Of a stretch of DNA of 64,000 bases, positions 50,291 through 59,663 are shown in pieces. Source of the stretch: Nanosynbacter sp. (GTDB lineage: Bacteria; Patescibacteriota; Saccharimonadia; Saccharimonadales; Saccharimonadaceae). Made by a program: the position numbers and the translations under genes. Where the stretch lies: NCBI GenBank assembly GCA_015257455.1, contig JABZKD010000005.1:1-64000 (forward strand). Reading direction: 5' to 3'. Under the pieces are notes generated by a model that saw nothing but the letters and a program-made list of their open reading frames with translations, did not search any database and had not been told where the DNA came from. Position 1 is the first letter of the stretch. Each line of letters starts with the position of its first letter.

Positions 50291-50320
50291 CTTTTATTTT
50301 AAGTTTTAATTTATTTCGAT

Positions 50321-50352
50321 AAAAAATCCCCTAATTTGATTTAGGGGATTTT
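50321..50352. terminator. bidirectional intrinsic terminator
   Basis: Stem AAAATCCCCTAA / TTAGGGGATTTT (50323-50334 with 50341-50352) between convergent genes. Confidence 0.92.
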
Positions 50353-50367
50353 GTAATCGGTTGAAGA

Positions 50368-50574
50368 TTATTTCTTCTTGGAAAGGGTCAAGAAACCGTT
50401 ACGTGGGTTTTCATTGACAACGCGATCTTCTGGAAGATCAACTGGAGTACCCTTAGGGTTGTTCTCAGTCTTGGTGAAGAAATAGATAGTTTGTGGCTTG
50501 CCACCGCGAAGGGTTACTTCTGACTTGTGTAGGTAGTAGATAATTCCCTTGCTGTTTTTATGACTATAGGCCAT
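50368..50574 (-). CDS. small conserved basic protein, 68 aa
   Basis: Begins MAYSHKNSKGIIYYLHKS, contains EVTLRGGKPQTIYFF and ends in a basic tail NPRNGFLTLSKKK. I recall closely similar 60-70 aa proteins in many CPR genomes, so it is probably real and conserved. Basic, perhaps nucleic-acid or ribosome bound. GGAGGACAA precedes the ATG and a TTGACA-N17-TAATAT promoter lies upstream, so it should be well expressed. Confidence 0.75.
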   Translation of the reverse strand: MAYSHKNSKGIIYYLHKSEVTLRGGKPQTIYFFTKTENNPKGTPVDLPEDRVVNENPRNGFLTLSKKK

Positions 50575-50602
50575 TTGTCCTCCTTTAAATAAGTATAGTT
50601 TT

Positions 50603-50631
50603 ATATTAGATTAGATAAAGATAAGTGTCAA
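50603..50631 (-). promoter_or_regulatory. promoter of the 68-aa protein gene
   Basis: Minus-strand TTGACA (50631-50626), 17 bp, TAATAT (50608-50603), followed by a leader with GGAGGA. Confidence 0.8.
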
Positions 50632-50723
50632 GAGATTTTATGGGGGTGAAATAGGGGTGGGAAAACTTTTATGCTTTTAACAGGGGTGGTAATCTGGAAA
50701 GTTGGTAGGGAATTTTTGAGGAA

Positions 50724-51476
50724 TTATTTCAAAAATAGAAGAGCAAGACGAAGGAAGGCAAAAATAATTAGACGAATCACGATGGTAATGATGATAACGA
50801 CACAAAGTAGAACCGTAATTCCAGAGAGGCTTGGGGTCCAAATCGGCGAAACAAAATCGTAGCGATAAAGCGCGGTCGGTGGTAAATCGGCAGTAAGGCT
50901 GGTGGTTAGCTTGTCGGTGGCTGGATAACTATTAATCACGCCGGTCATACAATTGAGATAGCCGGGACTATTCCAACCCCAACCGTTACGGATAGCCTGC
51001 GGTTTACAGGTTTCCATAGCTTTAGCGAAAATATTGCCGTTGGGATTACCGTCGGGATTTTGACTGAGCTTAGACTCGGCTTCACGTAAGGCAACGGTGG
51101 CCTGGCGATTATATTGATGCTCCAGATAAATTGGACCAGTACCGAAGGTGAGCGTAGTGTGGCCATTTTTTTCAACAAAATTCACGATGGTGTGAGAAGA
51201 ACTAAAATCTCGCAGGTTTTTCAGGGCGGTGCGGATGTTTTGATCAATTTCAGACTGTGGCAAATCGGTACCGTCGGCAGCCTTGCCCTCATCAGCTTTT
51301 TCGACTTGGGTTTTTAGGTCCATCATTTTCAAATGATCAAAGCGCAAAAAAGTGGCGGAAAGAAAAAGTAATGGCAATAAACTTAAAAATAATTGCCAGG
51401 TCTTGATCTGTTTCAAGAAGGTCAAAAAGCGTTTCCTCTTGTCTTCCTGACGCTCCTGCTTCAAAACACCACCCAT
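50724..51476 (-). CDS. two-helix membrane protein of unknown function
   Basis: 250 aa from the ATG at 51476. One helix near residue 25-40 (LFLSLLPLLFLSATFL) and one at the C-terminus (ITVLLCVVIIITIVIRLI); between them a soluble outer domain with two Cys and GWGWNSPGYLNCM. TGA TATAAT lies ten bases before the start. It follows murC by 16 bp. Not recognised. Confidence 0.65.
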   Translation of the reverse strand: MGGVLKQERQEDKRKRFLTFLKQIKTWQLFLSLLPLLFLSATFLRFDHLKMMDLKTQVEKADEGKAADGTDLPQSEIDQNIRTALKNLRDFSSSHTIVNFVEKNGHTTLTFGTGPIYLEHQYNRQATVALREAESKLSQNPDGNPNGNIFAKAMETCKPQAIRNGWGWNSPGYLNCMTGVINSYPATDKLTTSLTADLPPTALYRYDFVSPIWTPSLSGITVLLCVVIIITIVIRLIIFAFLRLALLFLK

Positions 51477-51492
51477 ACTGAGTTTAATTATA

Positions 51493-52779
51493 TCATAAGA
51501 AATTTTGGCGGAGCCATGGGTCGGCATCACCGGCGGACATCAAGATGACTAGATAATTATCGGCAAGATCTTGGCGAAGCTTGGCGGCAAGAGAATTATC
51601 TAATTCAGCCGGAGCGCCAATTTCAGGATTATCTAGTGAACTAAGAAAATCACTTGGCGCGAGAATTTTCAATTTAGGATCCTCGCGCGAAAGATAGGTT
51701 GGCAACCAATAAAGCTTTTCGATACCATGAAAGATATCCTGATATTCGTCAAAGAATTCGTGCTGGCGAATATTTTGATGTGGCTGATAAAGAATCACCA
51801 CACCTTTTTTCTGAGTACGCTTGGCTTCCTCGAGAGCAACATTAATGGTAGCGCGAATTTCCTCAGGGTGATGTGCATAGTCGGAATAAAGGCCGTCAGC
51901 TAGGCGCTCAAAACGACGCCCAACACCCGGGAATTGATTAATCGCCTGAATAATTTCAGCATAATTAACCTCGCGACCGAGCGACTCGAGAATTCGCTGC
52001 ACCGCTTTAATGGCGAGGGTGGCGTCGAGACGGCGCGCTTCACCTGGCAACATTAATTCCTTGGCTGACATTAAAACCACATCAGGATGTTTGTCAGCCA
52101 GAAGTTCGGCGTGGTGAAGATTGGCATGTGGACCAAAAATAAGGTGCTCGCTCTGAGATTCGAATTTCAAAAAGGCCTCTTGATATTCAGCTGCCGTGGC
52201 AAAAATATCTGAATGGTCATAGGAGACAAAAGTAATAAGCGAAAGCCAAGGATGAAAGGCGAGGAAGTTACGGTCATATTCATCGGCTTCATAGAGTAAG
52301 AATTGGTCATCCTGATCATATTTGGCAGAAGGGGCAAAATTAAGGGTCGAGCCGACCATGTAGGAGGCTTTCAAACCGAGTTTTTGGCTGAGCCAGATTA
52401 ACATAGAAGTAGTAGTGGTTTTGCCGTGAGTACCAGCGACTGCCACCATCTTAAGATGATGTTTCTCAACAAGGGTTTCAATCAATTCATCGCGCTTACT
52501 AATTTTGAGACCAAGAGCCTTGGCACGTTGATATTCGGGATGAGATTCGGTGATGGCTGAAGTATGGACATACCAATCAATCGGATTATTCTGATTAATT
52601 TCCGCCAGATAATCACCGGTTTGTGGACCGATAGCAAAGGTGAGATTTTTAGCTTTTAGTTCCTTAGTAATCGGGCCTTCGTGAAGGTCGGAGCCAAAAA
52701 CCTGATGTCCGGCATCATGAGCAAAAAGGGCGAGTGGCCCCATGCCAGTACCGGAAATACCAGAGATAAAGATGTTCAT
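51493..52779 (-). CDS. murC: UDP-N-acetylmuramate--L-alanine ligase (MurC)
   Basis: 428 aa. N-terminal Rossmann domain starting FISGISGTGMGPLALFAHD, ATP-binding AGTHGKTTTTSM, then the central and C-terminal domains with SDYAHHPEEIRAT and YQPHQ. It adds L-Ala to UDP-MurNAc in peptidoglycan synthesis. Mpl is a paralogous possibility, but CPR genomes usually carry murC and not mpl. It overlaps the GNAT gene by four bases (ATGA). Confidence 0.9.
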   Translation of the reverse strand: MNIFISGISGTGMGPLALFAHDAGHQVFGSDLHEGPITKELKAKNLTFAIGPQTGDYLAEINQNNPIDWYVHTSAITESHPEYQRAKALGLKISKRDELIETLVEKHHLKMVAVAGTHGKTTTTSMLIWLSQKLGLKASYMVGSTLNFAPSAKYDQDDQFLLYEADEYDRNFLAFHPWLSLITFVSYDHSDIFATAAEYQEAFLKFESQSEHLIFGPHANLHHAELLADKHPDVVLMSAKELMLPGEARRLDATLAIKAVQRILESLGREVNYAEIIQAINQFPGVGRRFERLADGLYSDYAHHPEEIRATINVALEEAKRTQKKGVVILYQPHQNIRQHEFFDEYQDIFHGIEKLYWLPTYLSREDPKLKILAPSDFLSSLDNPEIGAPAELDNSLAAKLRQDLADNYLVILMSAGDADPWLRQNFL

Positions 52780-53216
52780 AATTTTTTCCTAAAGAAGTTA
52801 GTATCGTAAATTTCGGCGCCGTGAGCCTTGTAAAAATTCTGGGCTACTTCACGGCCATGACCGCAAGTAAATTCGAGATTCTTGCAGCCTTTTTCCCTGG
52901 CCCAATCTTCGTAGGCTTGGAAAATTAGATCACCCACACCCTTACCGCGAGCATTGCTATCCACGACAAAATCTTCGAGGTAAGCATTTTTATAAATTCC
53001 TGCACCAAAAGTCACGGAGACCGAAGCCATACCGAGAATTTGTCCGTCTTCCACGGCAAAAATGAGATCATGATAAGGTGACTGAGCGATTTCCGTGAAC
53101 CAATCTGGGCTGATTTCACCCTTGTCCTTACCACTGCGGGAAAGCTGAATCAGAAGCTCACGCACACGCGTGGCGATTTCTGGTTGATACTGTTTAAGAC
53201 GTTCAATTTTAACCAT
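52776..53216 (-). CDS. GNAT-family acetyltransferase
   Basis: 146 aa. Acetyl-CoA-binding motif A reads DSNARGKGVGDLIFQAYEDW (R-x-x-G-x-G-x pattern RGKGVG), preceded by strand DFVV, followed by CKNLEFTCGHGREVAQNFY. Acetylates an unknown amine. Translationally coupled to murC (ATGA), and 12 bp behind glmM. AAAGGGAATT precedes its ATG. Confidence 0.9.
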   Translation of the reverse strand: MVKIERLKQYQPEIATRVRELLIQLSRSGKDKGEISPDWFTEIAQSPYHDLIFAVEDGQILGMASVSVTFGAGIYKNAYLEDFVVDSNARGKGVGDLIFQAYEDWAREKGCKNLEFTCGHGREVAQNFYKAHGAEIYDTNFFRKKL

Positions 53217-53228
53217 AATTCCCTTTCT

Positions 53229-54824
53229 TTATTCAAATACGGTTTCAGTGAGGCGCTTAGCGATATCATCGGCAGTTTTTTGAATCGCCTCAGCGTCGTC
53301 ACCCCAGATAGTAATACGCACTAAATCTTCGGTACCAGAGGCGCGAATATTAATCGACCAGCCGGCTGGCAAATTTTCAGTTTCGGTAGCAATGAACTGC
53401 TGAGCGGTTTCCGAGAGATTACGGAAGGCCTGTTTGGTAAGATTATCGACTGGCTGATTTTTGATGGTTTGTGGGAGTTTTTGGAAATTTCGACAAAGAG
53501 TAGCTAGGGTCGGCAAAGTGCGTTCAAGGTTTTCAGAAGTTTGACCAGCCTTTTCATCTTGAATAGTCTGATAATTCGTAAGTAAAGTATCTTCGTGATT
53601 GAATTTATCGCGTGCTTCGGAGAGAATTTTGGTAATCACGAGCGCAGTGAGTACACCGTCGCCCATTGGTTCACCGGGTAGAATAATATGCCCACTCTGT
53701 TCACCGCCCAGAAGAATACCGTCTTCACGCATCTTAGCGGAAACATTTTGATCCCCGACATCGGTCATGGCGATTTTAATACCAGTTTTTTCTGCCCAAC
53801 GCAGCAAGCCTTTGTTAGCCATAATCGTGACGCAGACTTCTGGAACACCCAAGTAATTAGCTAGAATCACAATCATGTCATCACCATCAATAATCTGACC
53901 ATTTCGATCAATCATTAAGCAACGATCGCCGTCACCATCAAAGGCCGCACCAAAATCGAGTTGTTGTTCTTTAACTAATTGGATGAGCGGCTCAAGATGA
54001 GTACTACCACAGCCAGCGTTAATTTTTTCACCAAAACTAGAGTCTTCATTAATAGTGATAACTTCGGCGCCAAGTTCTTCAAAAATTTGCTTAGCGGTAA
54101 CAGAGGTGGCACCGCAGGCGAGATCTAAACCAATGCGCAGACCGGAAAAATCAGGCTTTTGGCGTACTGATGTGGTAGCTGGACCAAATTGGGCGAGATA
54201 AGTGCGGAGATGGTCAAGATAGCGCGAAAGAGCGTCTTCATGAAGATCTTCACGAAATTCTGGACTATGCACATCAAAACCAGATTCATTTTCTAGAGCA
54301 TTTTCGATCGCATTGACACCGGACTGCGAAAGTTTAATGCCGTATGGATATTTTTTCACTAAGTGAGAAAGATTTTCGCCAGAATCATTAGTACCAGTGC
54401 CGGAAAAAGCTACGCCGCCTGGCATAGTAGCCTCGAGACCACCGATCGTATCACCACGCTCGAAGATTTTAATACCATTATCAGTGTAGGGATTATGAGA
54501 AGCGGTAATATCAATAGCTAGGTCGTAACCCATTTCATAAAAAGCGTAATTAATCGCTGGGGTAGGCAAGACACCCACCGTACCGTGATCAATCCCGACA
54601 GTTTCCAGGGCTTCCTCAAAATAGCGAATCATCCACTCAGTAGATTCACGCGTATCGCCACCAATTAAGACCCGAGCTGGACGTTCGAGGCCACTTTCAT
54701 CCTCTTTCGCATTACCTAAATAGCGCACAATACCGAGAGTAACAGCCTGAATAAAACCGGGGGTAAAAGCTTCTGCCTTTTGTCTAATACCGTCAGTACC
54801 GAAATATTTGATTTTACCTTTCAT
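53229..54824 (-). CDS. glmM: phosphoglucosamine mutase
   Basis: 531 aa. Converts glucosamine-6-P to glucosamine-1-P. Opening KYFGTDGIRQKAE, active-site Ser loop ITASHNPYTDNGIKIF, metal loop FDGDGDR, sugar loop GGEQSGHIIL, and the phosphate-binding loop RASGTEDLVRI near the end. Longer than the common 445-450 aa by insertions in the middle and near residue 440. First gene of the murC cluster, and functionally paired with glmS at 61-63 kb. Confidence 0.93.
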   Translation of the reverse strand: MKGKIKYFGTDGIRQKAEAFTPGFIQAVTLGIVRYLGNAKEDESGLERPARVLIGGDTRESTEWMIRYFEEALETVGIDHGTVGVLPTPAINYAFYEMGYDLAIDITASHNPYTDNGIKIFERGDTIGGLEATMPGGVAFSGTGTNDSGENLSHLVKKYPYGIKLSQSGVNAIENALENESGFDVHSPEFREDLHEDALSRYLDHLRTYLAQFGPATTSVRQKPDFSGLRIGLDLACGATSVTAKQIFEELGAEVITINEDSSFGEKINAGCGSTHLEPLIQLVKEQQLDFGAAFDGDGDRCLMIDRNGQIIDGDDMIVILANYLGVPEVCVTIMANKGLLRWAEKTGIKIAMTDVGDQNVSAKMREDGILLGGEQSGHIILPGEPMGDGVLTALVITKILSEARDKFNHEDTLLTNYQTIQDEKAGQTSENLERTLPTLATLCRNFQKLPQTIKNQPVDNLTKQAFRNLSETAQQFIATETENLPAGWSINIRASGTEDLVRITIWGDDAEAIQKTADDIAKRLTETVFE

Positions 54825-54881
54825 AACACTCCATTTTCAACTAATTTCTATTATACATCTTGGAGGTAGGCGACGCAAAGA

Positions 54882-55664
54882 TTAGTGTTTAGCAAGCAAT
54901 AACATATATTCGATAACTTTCAAGACATCTTCCTCGGTACTACCGCGAGAGAGATCAGAAATTGGCGCATTAAAGCCCTGAAGAATCGGTCCGGCAGCCG
55001 TAAAGCCACCGAATTGTTCCATGGCTTTATAGAGGATATTACCGGTATTAAGATCGGGGACAATTAAGGTGTTAGCGAAGCCAGCAACTGGAGAATCTGG
55101 GGCTTTTTTCTGGCCGATACGCGGATTAATCGCGGCATCGAGTTGTAATTCGCCATCGACTAGGAGTTCAGGGTGAGAGGTTTTCAGTTTGGCGATGGTT
55201 TCTTGAATTAAATCAATGGTATCATCGCGACCACCGGAACCTTTAGTGGAAAAACTAAGAAAGGCAACCTTCGGAGTCGGGAAAATTTTGCTCGCGGTTT
55301 CAACGGTTTGCACGGCAATATCATAAAGTTGATCAGGGGTAGGATGTTTACAGGCGGCCGCATCAGCTAGTACATAAGTTTCATTTTCACGTTCCAGGAT
55401 GAAACTAGCGGAAAAAGTCGGTTTCAAGAGATTACGCGGATTTTTCACCCCGATGAGATTGCGGCAAGCTAAAATTACGTCACGTGAGGAGTAATCGATG
55501 CCCGCAATCAGAGAATCGGCCAGCTGATTTTTCACCGCAAGACAGGCATGTTCGAGAGAATCGGCACCGACTAGCTCAAAATCGGGAAATTTTTCGCGAG
55601 CTTTTTCGATAGCAGATTTAATAACGGGATTTTCTAATTCGGGGAAGACGATGCGTGTTTTCAT
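54882..55664 (-). CDS. pta: phosphate acetyltransferase-like enzyme
   Basis: 260 aa. PTA/PTB family: IVFPELENPVIKSAIEKA at the start, LADSLIAGID, RNLLKPTFSASFIL, AFLSFSTKGSGGRDDT, DGELQLDAAI, and FANTLIVPDLNTGNILYKA, ending in GFNAPISDLSRGSTEEDV, the typical final motif. Interconverts acetyl-CoA and acetyl-phosphate, giving ATP with an acetate kinase (not in the window). It is somewhat shorter than most Pta (about 325 aa) but keeps the conserved blocks. Leaderless start. Confidence 0.88.
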   Translation of the reverse strand: MKTRIVFPELENPVIKSAIEKAREKFPDFELVGADSLEHACLAVKNQLADSLIAGIDYSSRDVILACRNLIGVKNPRNLLKPTFSASFILERENETYVLADAAACKHPTPDQLYDIAVQTVETASKIFPTPKVAFLSFSTKGSGGRDDTIDLIQETIAKLKTSHPELLVDGELQLDAAINPRIGQKKAPDSPVAGFANTLIVPDLNTGNILYKAMEQFGGFTAAGPILQGFNAPISDLSRGSTEEDVLKVIEYMLLLAKH

Positions 55665-55670
55665 GTTCTA

Positions 55671-55676
55671 ATTATA
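55671..55676 (-). promoter_or_regulatory. -10 box of the pta leaderless promoter
   Basis: Minus-strand TATAAT, six bases before the ATG at 55664. Confidence 0.6.
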
Positions 55677-55685
55677 ACGAAGAAA

Positions 55686-55715
55686 TGAAAAAGAGGCTAA
55701 AACTTAGCCTCTTTT
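55686..55715 (-). terminator. intrinsic terminator between coiled-coil protein and pta
   Basis: Twelve-base stem AAAAGAGGCTAA / TTAGCCTCTTTT (55704-55715 with 55689-55700). Confidence 0.9.
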
Positions 55716-55754
55716 AGAAGTTACATGATACTTAATTTTGTCATTTTGAAATTT

Positions 55755-56462
55755 TTAGCCGACATTGCAGCTAGGTTCGCGGCGGTAGGACACATCATAG
55801 TCATCCTCATTTTTAATGGCGGTGATATGACCGTGATTTACTCCGTCTGGATGCCATTGACCGCCATAATAGAGGTCAATTCTACCCTGTCTAGAAACTA
55901 GCTTAAATTCGCTACCGGTAGGCACTCCAAACAAATGAAGTAACTTATCGAGATAAGACTTAATCCTAATATCTTCCGAGGAAGTTAGGCTTTCAATGAA
56001 GCTTTTCTTCTTCTGATAGATGGCGTCTTTCTCGCTATATTCCTCCTTTCGTTGGGAAAAGATTTTTTCCCAAGTAATTTTTTCTTGCTTAGTCTCCTCA
56101 AACTCATCCCTAATCCTGCAGAGCTGGGGGTGTAGCTTGGGGTTGTAATAAGCATTCTTCTCGCTGATCAGCTGATTTTTTTTCTTGATAAGATCAAGAT
56201 GTTCCTTTTTTAGATCCTGATTAGCTGGGTCCTGTTTTTGAGATTCGAAATTCTGTTGGATCTGAGTGATAATTTGCCCGGTTTCATCGTAAAGCTTTGC
56301 AACTTCATCTCCGCCAAAATCGCTCATCATTTTCCTTAGTTTTTCGATCTCGGTGTTAGCTTCCTTACACTTCTTCTCGGCTTCGTCCATCAATCTTTTC
56401 GCAGATTTGACTTCCTGAAGCAGAGCATCAAGCTCGATTTTCTCTTCCGCTAGAGATTTCAT
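55755..56462 (-). CDS. coiled-coil protein of unknown function
   Basis: 235 aa from the ATG at 56462, with GGAGGTGGAG before it. Residues of about 5-175 are heptad-like and highly charged; the C-terminal 60 aa form a beta-rich piece (GSEFKLVSRQGRIDLYYGG) ending CNVG. No membrane segment. Role unknown. Confidence 0.65.
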   Translation of the reverse strand: MKSLAEEKIELDALLQEVKSAKRLMDEAEKKCKEANTEIEKLRKMMSDFGGDEVAKLYDETGQIITQIQQNFESQKQDPANQDLKKEHLDLIKKKNQLISEKNAYYNPKLHPQLCRIRDEFEETKQEKITWEKIFSQRKEEYSEKDAIYQKKKSFIESLTSSEDIRIKSYLDKLLHLFGVPTGSEFKLVSRQGRIDLYYGGQWHPDGVNHGHITAIKNEDDYDVSYRREPSCNVG

Positions 56463-56581
56463 GACTCCACCTCCCCTTTTTTGCGAGTCAATAAGTAACA
56501 AATAAGCATATAAAACTCCTTGTCAAAGAACTAGCCGTAGCCAATTTGTCACTAGAGTAACACAGGTATTATATCATATTT

Positions 56582-58183
56582 TTATAAAAATTCAAAATTT
56601 TTGGCAAAAAGTGCTGGGTAGAGGACGGGAACTAAGTAAATATGCAAGGCATTCGGAAGGCCCGAGAAGAAACAAACCGAGGCGGCATAAGCTAACATTA
56701 GAGAGATAAAATAGAGTTTGGCTGGAGCAATACTAGAGATTAAGCTGGTGAAGTTGGATTTTTTCATGGATTGCTTGGAAGATTGACTAGAGGATGGCTT
56801 TACAAGTTTTTGGCGAGAATAACAGAGATAAAATACGCAAGTACCACTACAGAAAATAATCAAGATACCGATAAAACCGGTCTCAACTAGGATAGCGACA
56901 TATTGGTTTTGAGTAATTTCTTTAGTGGAGCCAAGTTCCGGAAATGCTTGATAGAGGGCAACACCAGAGGAGCCGAGGCCAGAGCCGAAGAAAAATTGCT
57001 TTGGATGACTAAAAGCGAGGCGTAAACCCATTTTCGAGAGCTTGACACGAATGTCGGTTGATTCAGTAATATAACCATCGAAGAGCGGGGCGTTTGAGGT
57101 GGAATTAACACTAGAATGAGCACTAGCATTAGTATTGACATTATTGTTAGATGAGAGACTAGACGATTCATTAGAGGTGGTTGAAGGATTTTTAGCTTCG
57201 GGACGAGGAATCTTGACGCGACCGAGAGTCATTTGGCTAATTGAACGACTAACTCCACCCAAAAAAGTATCAGAGGTGGGACCGAATTCCGACATTAAAC
57301 CTTGAGCGATTGTAACAAAAATTAGAGGAAATAAGACCAGTGAGATGATTTTCGAGGCGACAAGAAATTTCTTTTTGGTGTGAAATATTTCATAAAGAAA
57401 AATCACTGCGACAGCCAGGAAGAAGGAGTAGGTGGCACCCCTTGAAAAAATCAAGAAAAGTGTTGAAATAATAAAACCAGCTAGCGCGAGATAGAGGATT
57501 TTGGCTTTACGGGTTTGGTGGCTTTTCGGATGAATTACCCTAAAGACCAGGAAGACAGCTGGGGCGAGTAAGAGGTTACCCATAAACTGCGGTTCAATGG
57601 CAAAACCATTGGGGTGAGGAAAGCCAAAAGAAAGATTAGTGCAACCAAGACAGAGTAGAATCTGGTTGCCCGGAATATTAAGGGTATTCAAAATGGCTTG
57701 TAACCAACAAAAACCGGAAGCTAAGGTGGCGCCGAAAAGAAAAGGTTTTTCGAGCGAGAGGGGTGTCTTTTTTAATATAATATTTTTATAAAAAGTCAAG
57801 AGGGAAAGATAGAGACACCAGATAATACCAGCGGTCATAAGGCCGCGAAATTTATTGGAGCTCCAGAGGAGAGTGAGCGAAAAATAGAGTGGAATACTAC
57901 TCAAAATCAAAGGAATTTGTACGGTAGTTTGAGTGAGCTGAGTTTTTTTCGTAATGAGATTACAGAGGTCGGCGAGAAAAATTGGCAACGATAAAATACC
58001 CATCAAAAGCAGCCACAACAGAGGTAGGGAAAATTCGTAATTGGAGGATTCGGTAGAAAAAAGTGGAATGACTGGATAGTAGGAAAAGAGGAGAATGATG
58101 GGAAGCACCCAGAAAAAACCACGGTGAATGGGGAGGAGTTTTTGATTTATATCTTCAAGTTTGTTTTGGAGGTTTTTTAACAT
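56582..58183 (-). CDS. O-antigen ligase / Wzy-like polymerase
   Basis: 533 aa, about 11 membrane helices with a large outer loop of about 90 residues (Ser/Asn-rich SSSLSSNNNVNTNASAHSS). The motif GSGLGSSGVAL after the loop, with SHPKQFFFGSG, fits the O-antigen ligase/polymerase (Wzy_C or RfaL) superfamily. It would polymerise or ligate a lipid-linked glycan made by the next two genes. AGGGAAACC before the ATG. Substrate unknown. Confidence 0.82.
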   Translation of the reverse strand: MLKNLQNKLEDINQKLLPIHRGFFWVLPIILLFSYYPVIPLFSTESSNYEFSLPLLWLLLMGILSLPIFLADLCNLITKKTQLTQTTVQIPLILSSIPLYFSLTLLWSSNKFRGLMTAGIIWCLYLSLLTFYKNIILKKTPLSLEKPFLFGATLASGFCWLQAILNTLNIPGNQILLCLGCTNLSFGFPHPNGFAIEPQFMGNLLLAPAVFLVFRVIHPKSHQTRKAKILYLALAGFIISTLFLIFSRGATYSFFLAVAVIFLYEIFHTKKKFLVASKIISLVLFPLIFVTIAQGLMSEFGPTSDTFLGGVSRSISQMTLGRVKIPRPEAKNPSTTSNESSSLSSNNNVNTNASAHSSVNSTSNAPLFDGYITESTDIRVKLSKMGLRLAFSHPKQFFFGSGLGSSGVALYQAFPELGSTKEITQNQYVAILVETGFIGILIIFCSGTCVFYLCYSRQKLVKPSSSQSSKQSMKKSNFTSLISSIAPAKLYFISLMLAYAASVCFFSGLPNALHIYLVPVLYPALFAKNFEFL

Positions 58184-58244
58184 TGGTTTCCCTGTGAGAT
58201 TATGATTTTAGCTTGGATTCTTGTATCTTTTTCGAATTTAGAGC

Positions 58245-58298
58245 TCTTTGGAAGTTTTAGGTGATTTTGGGGGTTTAGGTAACTTTGGGAGCTTAGGT
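58245..58298. repeat. three 18-bp tandem repeats carrying the GT4 stop codon
   Basis: In-frame TAA stops of the minus-strand gene recur at 58293, 58275 and 58257, exactly 18 bp apart, within units such as AACTTTGGGAGCTTAGGT. The extra copies lie in the 3' untranslated region. Confidence 0.88.
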
Positions 58299-59663
58299 CT
58301 TCTGATTTTTGAGGACTTTTTCGACAAATTGACGAATTTTTCTATGGAAATTTTCAGTACTAAACTTAGTAACGGTGGCAGAAATTTCTTGAGGTGAAAG
58401 AAAAGAATTTACGGATTTTGCTTCGAAATTTTTCAAGGTTTGAACAAGGGAATCGACGGATTGCTCTTCAAAGAAGAGGCCGTTTTTGCCATTCTGAATG
58501 TAATCCATGGCGCCACCTTGCTTAAGAGCGATGACTGGACAGCCGGCGGCTAAGGCCTCAACCGGAGCAATACCGAAAGGCTCATTAGACGGAAAAATAA
58601 AGGCCTTGGCGTATTTAACAAATTCCTTGAGATCAGATTGAGACAAAACATCGAAAAAGACCACATGCTTCGAGCCGGCAGCTTGATTAACTAGTGATTC
58701 ATGCGCCGCACCGTTACCAATGAGAACTAAATTAAGCTTGAGCTTCTTGCAAGCCGCGAGAATTAAATCAAGCCGCTTCCAGTTGACCTGACGAGAAAAA
58801 TTTAAATAAAAGCCTTGGGTAAGAAAGCTTTCTGGAAGTTTTTGTAAAATTTCTGGGAGTTCCCTAGCGGATTTTTCAGAGATAATTTGACTTTTATTAT
58901 GTTTTATGTTGTTTTCTAGTTTTATCTTTGTTTGCTTTTTATTTAAATTATGTTGTGATAATATTTGACAATTTGATTGAATTGTTTCACGATATGGAGC
59001 GACAGGTTGGAAGTTTTCCACAGCCACAGGTGGATAAATAATCGTGCTTTCCCTTTCGTAAAATTGTTTGATTTCCTGCTGGGCAAAATCTGAGATGGTT
59101 AAATAATAATCTGGGCGAGCCGCAGCCTCTAAGTCCTTGCGTCGTAAAGTTTTTACCATTAATTTAAAAACTGGACGAACCAAAAAATTCAATTTTCCGA
59201 AACCAGGGTCCTCGAGGTATTCGCTGTATTTCCCCCAATAATACTGAGTCGGGACATGGCAATAACAGATATGAGCACCAGGTTTGGTTTTAGCGAACTT
59301 CGCATCGCAACCAGAGACCGAAATAACTAAATCATAGGCAGTGAGATCGAGATGTTTAAAATAGCTCTGACGTAAGGGAGCGATAAATTTTCGAAGGCAG
59401 GCTGGCAGGAGATTCAACCAACCGGTTTTAACCTCGGCATCGAGAAACCAATTGATTCCCTTTGGACGATACTGCGAGGTATAAATTGGGGCATCTGGAT
59501 AAATGCGGTGTAATTCCCTCAGGACTTGCTCGGCACCACCAACCACGGTGAGCCAATCACAGACCAGGGCAATTTTTGGCTTGCCGATTTTCAACTTAGC
59601 GGCTTTTGTATTGGTGGTTTTCGATTCAGTCATTTTTGACTTGGTGATTTTCGATTCAGCCAT
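58293..59663 (-). CDS. GT4 glycosyltransferase (GT-B fold)
   Basis: 456 aa. After a repetitive Lys/Thr-rich start, KIALVCDWLTVVGGAEQVLREL shows the N-terminal GT-B domain with the GGAE loop; SNEPFGIAPVEALAAGCPVIAL near residue 370 is the GT4 E-x7-E motif with the donor site. Transfers a sugar, likely mannose or similar, to a lipid-linked precursor. It starts directly at the stop of the sugar-phosphotransferase gene (TAAATG). The last codons and stop lie in an 18-bp repeat. Confidence 0.88.
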   Translation of the reverse strand: MAESKITKSKMTESKTTNTKAAKLKIGKPKIALVCDWLTVVGGAEQVLRELHRIYPDAPIYTSQYRPKGINWFLDAEVKTGWLNLLPACLRKFIAPLRQSYFKHLDLTAYDLVISVSGCDAKFAKTKPGAHICYCHVPTQYYWGKYSEYLEDPGFGKLNFLVRPVFKLMVKTLRRKDLEAAARPDYYLTISDFAQQEIKQFYERESTIIYPPVAVENFQPVAPYRETIQSNCQILSQHNLNKKQTKIKLENNIKHNKSQIISEKSARELPEILQKLPESFLTQGFYLNFSRQVNWKRLDLILAACKKLKLNLVLIGNGAAHESLVNQAAGSKHVVFFDVLSQSDLKEFVKYAKAFIFPSNEPFGIAPVEALAAGCPVIALKQGGAMDYIQNGKNGLFFEEQSVDSLVQTLKNFEAKSVNSFLSPQEISATVTKFSTENFHRKIRQFVEKVLKNQKT

